From the NCBI GenBank assembly GCA_023428035.1, contig JAEYZO010000400.1:1-10611 (forward strand): a stretch of DNA of 10,611 nt, in the 5' to 3' direction. The translations under genes and the position numbers were made by a program. The notes under the pieces were generated by a model, which saw only the letters and a list, made by a program, of their open reading frames with translations, was not told where the DNA came from and made no database searches. Origin of the DNA: Pseudomonadota bacterium (GTDB taxonomy: Bacteria > Myxococcota_A > Polyangia > Polyangiales > Ga0077539). How positions within the stretch are numbered: the stretch's first letter is position 1; the number at the start of each line of letters is the position of its first letter. This document shows, in pieces, positions 5,938 to 10,611 of this stretch.

Positions 5938-6711
5938 CTACGCCTTGGATTCCTTACGGCACCGCTGAGCGAACTCAGTCGCGAGGCGTTTGTAGGCGTC
6001 GGCGCCCGAGGAGTTCGGGTCGTGCTCGAAGATCGAGCGCCCGAAGCTCGGTGCCTCGGAGAGGCGGACGTTGATCGGGATCTCGGTCTTGAAGACCCGA
6101 TCGCCGTAGTGCCCGCGGATCAGGTCGATGATCTCGGTGGTGACCTTCGGACGCCGGTCGACCAGCGTGAGCACGAGACCCAGCAGCGCGGCTTGCGCGC
6201 CGGTGCCGCGTCGGAGCTGCTCAGTCGCGGTCATGAGGTTCACGAGACCCTCGAGGGCGAGGTACTGCGGCGTCACCGGCACGAGAAACGCGTCCGCTGC
6301 GACGAGGGCGTTGATCGGCACCATCGACAGCGAGGGGGGGCAGTCGAGGAGGATGTACGCGTACTCGTCGCGCACGGGAGCGAGGGCCGTAGCGAGGCGG
6401 CGCTCGCGCCCCTTCACGTCGACGAGGGCGAGGTCGGCGTTGGCCAGGGCCATCGAGCCCGTGACGAGGTCCAGGCCCTGGATCGAGGTCGATCGGATCG
6501 CGTCACGGATCGGAGTGTCCTCGAGGAGGACCTCCGCCGAGGAAGGGGAGAGTTCAGCGCGGGCGACACCCAGCGAGAAGGAGGCCGAGCCCTGGCTGTC
6601 GAGGTCGACGAGGAGCACGCGCTTTGTCTTGCTCGCGAGCGCGGCCGCGAGGTTCACCGCCGTGGTGGTCTTGGCGACCCCGCCCTTGTTGTTCACCAGC
6701 GCGACAATCAC
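5938..6711 (-). CDS. parA: ParA/Soj-type partition ATPase
   Basis: The 257-residue Walker-type ATPase drives segregation of a plasmid or chromosome. It has the deviant Walker A motif KGGVAKTT (9-16), Walker A' LLVDLDSQG with D36 and D38, and a Walker B-like ILLDCPPS in the middle. The C-terminal part has the usual TEIPINVRLSEAPSFGRS. At 257 residues with no N-terminal HTH it is the short type. Such ParA proteins usually do not repress their own operon and leave that to the small partner. The start is GTG (6709-6711), preceded by AAGGA with 8 nt spacing. The gene is followed by the RHH gene and rep on the same strand, which indicates plasmid maintenance rather than the chromosomal Soj system. 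Confidence 0.93.
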   Translation of the reverse strand: MIVALVNNKGGVAKTTTAVNLAAALASKTKRVLLVDLDSQGSASFSLGVARAELSPSSAEVLLEDTPIRDAIRSTSIQGLDLVTGSMALANADLALVDVKGRERRLATALAPVRDEYAYILLDCPPSLSMVPINALVAADAFLVPVTPQYLALEGLVNLMTATEQLRRGTGAQAALLGLVLTLVDRRPKVTTEIIDLIRGHYGDRVFKTEIPINVRLSEAPSFGRSIFEHDPNSSGADAYKRLATEFAQRCRKESKA

Positions 6712-6717
6712 GATGTA

Positions 6718-6739
6718 CGTCCTTCCTTCCTGAAGGACG
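6718..6739 (-). promoter_or_regulatory. 5'-leader hairpin covering the parA ribosome-binding site
   Basis: In the parA transcript, CGTCCTTC pairs perfectly with GAAGGACG (8-bp stem, 6-base loop AGGAAG). The Shine-Dalgarno AAGGA lies in the 3' arm, 8 nt before the GTG start. If the hairpin forms, it would limit parA translation. The same DNA also contains a TACGTC box, so it may act as a protein-binding site instead. Confidence 0.45.
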
Positions 6740-6851
6740 GGCGGAGTAACATCTTGCCGTCAGTAAGTCACGAAATACTCGGCTGCTGTCCTGCGAGCGT
6801 CTACGCCATGATTGCGAAGGAACTCCACCAGCCGTGGAAGGAAATAAAGAA

Positions 6852-6883
6852 AGACGTACAGATGTAAAAACATCCTTACGTCT
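6852..6883. promoter_or_regulatory. 32-bp dyad, candidate parS/centromere or parA operator
   Basis: AGACGTA (6852-6858) and TACGTCT (6877-6883) form 7-bp perfect outer arms. Inside them GATGT-AAAA-ACATC (6861-6874) forms 5-bp arms around an A4 centre, with only the two-base spacers unmatched. It lies about 140 bp upstream of parA in AT-rich DNA. The outer arms carry the same ACGTC core as the boxes near the RHH promoter. This suggests one DNA-binding protein, probably the RHH partner. Confidence 0.5.
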
Positions 6884-6954
6884 GTATATCCTTCCGTTGT
6901 CCTTCTGATGAAGAGTGGACGCTCCTTGTGGGGATGGGTCGCGCGTGCAGATCG

Positions 6955-8115
6955 TCACTGCCCCGCGCCGGGTCGCGCGCCTTGGAGCGCGCCTTCTGCG
7001 TAGGGCATCCCGTCGAGCGTCACGTCTCCAGCGTCCTCATCGACGAGGAGGATCACGCCCCGCTGTGCGGGCGTGGCGTTCGCGAGCTCACCCCCGACGG
7101 CGAACACCACGCCGCCGAACCCGCCGACGCCGTGCAACGCCGCTCGCGTCGCCCGGACGGCGGGTGACCGAAGCCCACCTTCTCCAAGGTGCAGCACGAA
7201 CCTGTCGACGCCCACCGCGTACAGGTCGTCGCTCGTGCGCGCCCACACCCCGTTGAGGGCCGGCGTGTCCGCCAGCGACGCGTCTCCGACCATGTCGATG
7301 GATTCCCAGCGACCCGCCGCGCCTCTCAGCACGAAGCCCGAGGTCGCGCTACCCACGCCGAAGCAGACGCCGCCTTCACAGCTCGCCGTGAAGATCCGGG
7401 CGTCGTCGGGGAGCGACGATGGCACCTCGCGCCAGACACCGTCGCTGTCCGCGCGCCGCAGGATGAGTCCCCCGGACCCGACCACCACCAGCGCGCTGTC
7501 GTCGATCGCAATTTTGTAGAGGTTCTCGCGCTGCGCCCGGGCGGGCAGCGCCTCCTGTCGCCACCCTGCGCCGTCACCGTGCAGCAGCACGCCGCGAGGG
7601 CCGTCCGGCCGAGGAGAGCCGCCGACGACCCACACGTCGTTCGGCGCGCGCACGACCACGCCCCAGAGCGTCGGCTCCAAGTCCCCGAAGGGGAGCCCGA
7701 GCGGGACCTCCTCGCAGCGACCCGCGCGTCGCCGCACGACACGCCCACGGTCGCCAACGGCCCAGACATCGTCAGCGCCCGGCAGGCCCGAGACCCACCA
7801 CAGCGTCGCGTCGGTCGTGCAGCGGGTGACGAAGCGCCCTGGCGCGACGTACTCCACGAGTCGCCCGGCGGCGTTTCGAGGCGCGCGTGACGGATCGAGC
7901 CCGACGTACCCACCGGCGATCCACGCGCGGCGCGAGACGGGGTCGCCCCACACCCCGAGGAATGAGCCAACCGGCGCTCCGACGACGGCCGCGCGGAACG
8001 CGACGCGTGGATCGTCCCGAGGAGGAGGCGCGGTGTCACACGCGGCGACGCAGGCCGCGAGGACGACGCCGACGCGCTCGGGCAGCGCCGCGAGTCGCGC
8101 TCGTCGTGGTGGCAC
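6955..8115 (-). CDS. Secreted beta-propeller-like lipoprotein
   Basis: This is a predicted lipoprotein of about 386 residues and no known specific function. After the GTG at 8115 comes a short Arg-rich region, then the hydrophobic GVVLAACVAACD. Either LAAC (Cys22) or VAAC (Cys26) could be the lipobox. The mature part has about six repeats of a pattern such as DVWAVGDRGRVVRR, DVWVVGG...GVLLHGDG and DLYAVGVDRFVLHLG, often followed by a Trp. This is typical of BNR/kelch-like beta-propellers, which are abundant in Polyangia. A TTG at 8151 would add 12 residues; I prefer the GTG because it gives a normal-length signal peptide. It starts just after the methyltransferase stop and in the same frame, so the two may be co-transcribed. 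It has no evident link to metal resistance. Confidence 0.75.
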   Translation of the reverse strand: MPPRRARLAALPERVGVVLAACVAACDTAPPPRDDPRVAFRAAVVGAPVGSFLGVWGDPVSRRAWIAGGYVGLDPSRAPRNAAGRLVEYVAPGRFVTRCTTDATLWWVSGLPGADDVWAVGDRGRVVRRRAGRCEEVPLGLPFGDLEPTLWGVVVRAPNDVWVVGGSPRPDGPRGVLLHGDGAGWRQEALPARAQRENLYKIAIDDSALVVVGSGGLILRRADSDGVWREVPSSLPDDARIFTASCEGGVCFGVGSATSGFVLRGAAGRWESIDMVGDASLADTPALNGVWARTSDDLYAVGVDRFVLHLGEGGLRSPAVRATRAALHGVGGFGGVVFAVGGELANATPAQRGVILLVDEDAGDVTLDGMPYAEGALQGARPGAGQ

Positions 8116-8163
8116 GCCGTCGTGGGTAGCGTCGATCGCTGAGCCTCGCAACGGATGGGCGGC

Positions 8164-8793
8164 TCATGCACCCGGCGCGGTCGCCGCGACGTACCCGATG
8201 GGGATCACCCCGGGCAGCAGCTCCGCGCGCTCGACCGTCAGCCCCGCGCCCGTGAGCGCGGCACGCAGCGCGGCGGCCGTGAAGCGCCGGTGACCCGGGA
8301 AACCCGTCAGCGCGAGGAGCCGTGACGTCGCCCGCGAGAGGACAGTCTCGGCGTGGCAGTAGGTCGGCGCGAGGAGCCTTCCGCCGGGGCGGATCACGCG
8401 CCGCAACGCCTCGATGGCCCCCGACAGGTCAGGCACGAGGTGGAGGAGGTTCGCCGCGACCACCACGTCGAAGGCGCCATCACCGAACGAGAGCGCGTAG
8501 AGGTCCGCCTGCGCGCAGCGGACGTTGGTGAGCCCTGTGGCGCGCACCCGCGCCTCGACGCGCGCGACCATCGCCTCGGCGTAGTCCGTCGCGGTGAGCT
8601 CGCTGGCGCGACGGGCGAGCGCGACGGTGACGAGGCCCGTGCCGGCGCCGACCTCGAGGACCCGCGCGCCCTCCGGAACGTCTTCGGCCGCGAGCGTGAC
8701 CATGCGCGAGAGAGGTCCCCCGAGGATCGCCATGGAGCGGTCATAGTTCGCCGCGTGCCGCTCCCAGTACGTCCGCCCGTCGCGAGTCTTCAT
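8164..8793 (-). CDS. Class I SAM-dependent methyltransferase
   Basis: The 209-residue single-domain methyltransferase has motif I VLEVGAGTG (45-53), the acidic residue after strand 2 (TATDYAEAM, D70), FDVVVAANLLHLVPD in the motif IV region and PGGRLLAPTYCHAE after it. The layout resembles small-molecule or phospholipid (PmtA/UbiE-like) methyltransferases. The substrate cannot be named. It lacks the Cys-rich signature expected of ArsM, so arsenite methylation is not supported. The ATG at 8793 follows the TAA of the truncated transporter by two bases. No ribosome-binding site is obvious, so translation may be coupled to that fragment. The frame is open further upstream to 9147, but that part is out-of-frame transporter sequence. 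Confidence 0.85.
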   Translation of the reverse strand: MKTRDGRTYWERHAANYDRSMAILGGPLSRMVTLAAEDVPEGARVLEVGAGTGLVTVALARRASELTATDYAEAMVARVEARVRATGLTNVRCAQADLYALSFGDGAFDVVVAANLLHLVPDLSGAIEALRRVIRPGGRLLAPTYCHAETVLSRATSRLLALTGFPGHRRFTAAALRAALTGAGLTVERAELLPGVIPIGYVAATAPGA

Positions 8794-8795
8794 GG

Positions 8796-9110
8796 TTAGG
8801 AATCTGCCAGTTCGACGATCGGCCGGTGTCGCCACAAGAGCGCGACCCCAGAGGTCACCTCGATCGCGCTGTCGAAGCCAAAGCCCACGAGCGCGATGGA
8901 CGCAGCGATGAGTCCTGACACGACGGCGACCACGCCCTCCAGGAGGTTGTCGCCGACGGTCAGGTACTCCAGACGACGGCCGCGCTGGTGCAGCGCCGAG
9001 CGGTCGGGCTCGTCGCGGCGAACCAGGGCTGAAGGCCCGCGCTGACCCGCGCAGGACTCGCCCTGACAACGAGCTTGCGCGCTGGAGGGTGTTGCGTAGC
9101 CTGAGCTCAT
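8796..9110 (-). pseudogene. Truncated CDF-like cation transporter (N-terminal fragment)
   Basis: The 104-residue frame has the beginning of a small cation-diffusion-facilitator-like exporter: RRLEYLTVGDNLLEG (45-59), a membrane segment to about residue 78, then GFGFDSAIEVTSGVALLWR (76-94). The Asp/Glu of FDSAIE are likely metal ligands. Family members of this type run about 200 residues with four or more membrane segments. Here homology stops after ALLWR and is replaced by HRPIVELADS and a stop. The fragment is divergent from the CadC-like ArsR gene, the usual arrangement for this transporter. A deletion has probably joined its 5' end to the methyltransferase region, so it is unlikely to export metal. 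The true start is uncertain because the ATG at 9110 abuts the ATG at 9111 of the opposite gene. Confidence 0.7.
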
Positions 9111-9182
9111 ATGTCGGGTTCTTCATGTGTTGGACCGTCGGCACCAAAGCAGCGACCCAGGAGGGTCCTCGCGAGCGGCGAG

Positions 9183-9560
9183 GTGTGCGGTCAGGTCTGC
9201 GACGTGGAGGTCATCCACGCCGACGCGGTGAGTGCAGCGCGGGCCGCCCTGCCGTCGCCGACTGAGGGCGAGGCGCTCGTCGGGCTCTTCGCGGCCTTCG
9301 CGAACACCACGCGCCTGGCGCTCCTCGTCGCGCTCCGCTCCGCGCTAGGGCAGGCGCGGGCCGAGCTCTGCGTGTGCGACCTCGTCGCGATCACGGGGGC
9401 GTCGCAGTCGATGGTGAGCCACCAGCTCGGGGCGCTGCGGCAGCTCGGGCTCGTCGTGCCGCGGCGCGAGGGGAGGCTGATCTACTATCGCCTCGCCACG
9501 GGCCCGCTCGCGGCGCTCCTCGACGACGCGATCCGCTACGTCCGCAAGGAGGCCCCGTGA
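9183..9560 (+). CDS. ArsR/SmtB-family metal-sensing repressor, CadC-like
   Basis: This winged-helix repressor releases its operator on metal binding. The core runs LFAAFANTTRLALLVAL, then ELCVCDLVAITGASQSMVSH (recognition helix), then a wing with REGRLIYYRL. The ligand set matches Staphylococcus CadC: an N-terminal Cys-x3-Cys (CGQVC) plus CVC in helix 3, together a four-Cys Cd(II)/Pb(II)/Zn(II) site. The second, helix-5 site of CadC (DxH) is not evident. I chose the GTG at 9183 because it starts directly before the CGQVC segment, the usual N-terminus. An ATG at 9111 would add 24 residues of non-conserved sequence. It faces the truncated transporter, its presumed former target. It is convergent with the TlpA-like gene, with only 5 bases between the stops. 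Confidence 0.88.
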   Translation: MCGQVCDVEVIHADAVSAARAALPSPTEGEALVGLFAAFANTTRLALLVALRSALGQARAELCVCDLVAITGASQSMVSHQLGALRQLGLVVPRREGRLIYYRLATGPLAALLDDAIRYVRKEAP

Positions 9561-9565
9561 AGACG

Positions 9566-10132
9566 CTACCGACCGCGTCGAAGCGCGCTGACGACGTGCC
9601 GCTCGACCTCGAGGGACGTCCAGTCCTGAGCGCCGCGGTACCGCGCGAGGAGCCTGCCGTCGGGCGAGACGAGGAAGGTCTCGGGCAAGGCGCAGACGCC
9701 GAAGCGGTCCGCGACCTCGCCGCGCGGGTCGAGGGCGACTTCGGCGGGCGCGCGGCCACTCCAGAACCGCTCGACGGCGCCCGCGTCGTCGCGGGTCGCG
9801 ACGAGGAGCGCGGAGAGCGCGTGCGTCCGAGCGAGCGCGCGCGTCCGAGCGACGAAGGCGGGGAGCTCGCGCCGACAGGGCGCGCACCACGACGCCCAGA
9901 AGTGCACCAGGACGAAGCGCCCGCGGAGGGACGCGAGCTCGACCGCGCCGCCGTCCAGACGTCGCACCGTCGCGACGGGGACGCGGTCCTGACCGTCGAG
10001 CGCGTCGGCGCGGAGGGCGGGCCCTCGCGTCGTTCGAGCGCGGCTCTTCGCGAAGTACGCGCCGACCAGGAGCGCCTGAAGGGCGATGAGGCCCGCGACG
10101 AGGCGGGCCGCGCGCAGCGGACGGCGAGGCAT
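9566..10132 (-). CDS. Membrane-anchored TlpA/ResA-like thioredoxin
   Basis: The 188-residue protein has one N-terminal membrane anchor (about 11-28, LVAGLIALQALLVGAYF), so the thioredoxin domain would lie in the periplasm. The active site is WCAPC (C83, C86), preceded by VLVHFWAS. The cis-proline loop is ALPETFL (P150), and just before it is an extra Cys (C147). Such proteins reduce disulfides for cytochrome c maturation or copper-site assembly. Beside CusB-like and CopA-like genes, a role in copper handling or thiol protection is plausible but inferred. The ATG at 10132 gives the only sensible signal anchor. An open frame upstream to 10462 is the antisense of the CusB-like gene. Confidence 0.88.
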   Translation of the reverse strand: MPRRPLRAARLVAGLIALQALLVGAYFAKSRARTTRGPALRADALDGQDRVPVATVRRLDGGAVELASLRGRFVLVHFWASWCAPCRRELPAFVARTRALARTHALSALLVATRDDAGAVERFWSGRAPAEVALDPRGEVADRFGVCALPETFLVSPDGRLLARYRGAQDWTSLEVERHVVSALRRGR

Positions 10133-10153
10133 CAGGGGGCGTCCCGGTCGTCG

Positions 10154-10611
10154 GTGCTCGCACGGAGCGCGACGGCGCGCAACGCGTGGGTCTGGCTCTG
10201 CCTCCTCCTGGCCTGCGTCGTCTCGGCGGCCTGCAAGCAGCGAGAGGAGCGCGCGAGCGGGCCCTCCGCGCGAGCGCCCGCGCAGACCTTCAAGGGCGGC
10301 CCCGCGGTACACCCCGGCGACTGGTGCGGCGAGCACGGCGTGCCCGAGTCGGAGTGCACGCGCTGCCACCCCGACCTCGTCCCGGGGTTCCAGGCGCGAC
10401 ACGACTGGTGCGGCGAGCACGGGCTCCCTGAGTCGCAGTGCCCGCTCTGCCACCCTGAGCACCTCCGCGAGGGCGTGGCGCCGCCGCGCCCGACCGAGGG
10501 ACGTCCGTCCGCCGAGGTCCCCGCCAGCGACGCGGGAGCGTCGGTCGTCCGGAACGGGGCCACCGTACGCCTCGCGCGGCCCGAGGTGGTGGAGCGCCTC
10601 GGCATCGAGAC
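10154..10611 (+). CDS. CusB-like RND efflux periplasmic adaptor lipoprotein, 5' part
   Basis: This is the N-terminus (152 codons) of a membrane-fusion protein for a heavy-metal RND pump, cut by the right edge. A lipoprotein signal (WVWLCLLLACVVSAAC, Cys27) starts from the GTG at 10154. A low-complexity linker follows, then two near-identical cysteine motifs (residues 56-73 and 84-101). The last visible residues (TVRLARPEVVERLGIET) resemble the start of the conserved CusB/CzcB adaptor domain. The inner-membrane pump and outer-membrane channel genes should follow outside the window. The start is only 21 bp from that of the divergent TlpA-like gene, so promoter elements must overlap coding DNA. 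Family assignment is good and the metal (Cu/Ag or Zn/Co) is uncertain. Confidence 0.78.
   Translation, partial: MLARSATARNAWVWLCLLLACVVSAACKQREERASGPSARAPAQTFKGGPAVHPGDWCGEHGVPESECTRCHPDLVPGFQARHDWCGEHGLPESQCPLCHPEHLREGVAPPRPTEGRPSAEVPASDAGASVVRNGATVRLARPEVVERLGIE
10319..10456 (+). repeat. Two-copy CHCC metal-binding motif in the CusB-like protein
   Basis: DWCGEHGVPESECTRCHP (10319-10372) and DWCGEHGLPESQCPLCHP (10403-10456) are 28 residues apart. Each has the pattern Cys-x2-His-x6-Cys-x2-Cys, a compact zinc-ribbon-like ligand set. They probably capture metal in the periplasm before hand-over to the pump. Confidence 0.75.

Larger units (their letters stand above)
6712..6954. other. AT-rich gap upstream of parA, probable partition/regulatory site
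   Basis: The 243-base interval has no supported gene. It is markedly AT-richer than its flanks and carries the hairpin at 6718-6739 and the dyad at 6852-6883. A 19-codon plus-strand frame (6808-6867, starting MIAKELHQPW) ends inside the dyad; I do not call it a gene. TACGTC occurs at 6716-6721 and 6877-6882, echoing the GACGTC boxes at 5883 and 5931. It is a good candidate for the centromere-like site and the parA promoter. Confidence 0.45.

Noticed and set aside
6022..6867. A 281-codon plus-strand open frame antisense to parA
   Set aside because: It lies opposite an unmistakable ParA, and its translation is charged and repetitive with no recognisable motif.
6808..6867. A 19-codon plus-strand frame (MIAKELHQPW...) ending in the dyad upstream of parA
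   Set aside because: It is too short to judge and has no clear ribosome-binding site. Overlap with the dyad suggests the DNA is a protein-binding site instead.
8164..8793. The methyltransferase as an arsenite methyltransferase (ArsM), because of the nearby ArsR-family gene
   Set aside because: The conserved ArsM cysteines are not seen, and the neighbouring repressor has a CadC-type rather than an arsenic-type ligand set.
8794..9147. An upstream extension of the methyltransferase to 9147
   Set aside because: The added part overlaps the truncated transporter out of frame. The ATG at 8793 begins a complete methyltransferase fold.
10133..10462. An N-terminal extension of the TlpA-like protein to 10462
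   Set aside because: It would run antisense through the CusB-like lipoprotein and place the membrane anchor in the middle of the protein.

Overview
The window is GC-rich (about 70% by eye). Its protein style resembles a myxobacterium-type bacterium (Myxococcota/Polyangia, Sandaracinus-like): lipoproteins with LAAC/SAAC lipoboxes, Ala/Arg-rich proteins, a remnant with an Asp/Thr-rich linker, and a CusB-like adaptor with WCxEH..CxxC repeats. This placement is an inference from composition and protein style. No rRNA or tRNA marker is present.

Layout. (1) 1-1589, minus: a copper-type P1B ATPase (CopA-like), cut by the left edge. (2) 1590-2008: no intact gene. It holds the copA leader and what looks like a frame-shifted remnant of a plus-strand lipoprotein. 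(3) 2009-3344, minus: a two-gene overlapping operon of an XRE-type HTH protein followed by a nucleotidyltransferase, probably a toxin-antitoxin module. Two palindromes and a promoter precede it. (4) 3345-3668: an AT-richer gap with a perfect 8-bp-arm palindrome and three 32/33-bp direct repeats. (5) 3669-6711, minus: a plasmid-maintenance block of parA, a small ribbon-helix-helix (RHH) partner and a large putative replication initiator with a C-terminal HTH. GACGTC/TACGTC motifs and dyads sit in its AT-rich gaps. (6) 6955-8793, minus: a beta-propeller-like lipoprotein and a class I SAM methyltransferase. (7) 8796-9560: a divergent metal-resistance pair, with a truncated CDF-like cation transporter on minus and an intact CadC-like ArsR repressor on plus. 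(8) 9566-10132, minus: a membrane-anchored TlpA-like thioredoxin. (9) 10154 to the end, plus: the N-terminus of a lipoprotein CusB-like RND adaptor with two CHCC metal-binding repeats.

Reading. Metal export and sensing genes lie at both ends (CopA; CadC-like regulator, transporter remnant, TlpA, CusB-like), with a plasmid replication/partition cassette and a TA module between them. The simplest model is a plasmid, or an integrated plasmid, carrying heavy-metal resistance that has been rearranged more than once. Three genes look broken or suspicious: the lipoprotein remnant at about 1700-1960, the transporter at 8796-9110, and possibly copA at the left edge. The least-described parts are the HTH/nucleotidyltransferase pair, the parA-RHH-rep cassette, whose RHH and rep genes share a reading frame separated by one TGA, and the associated DNA sites.
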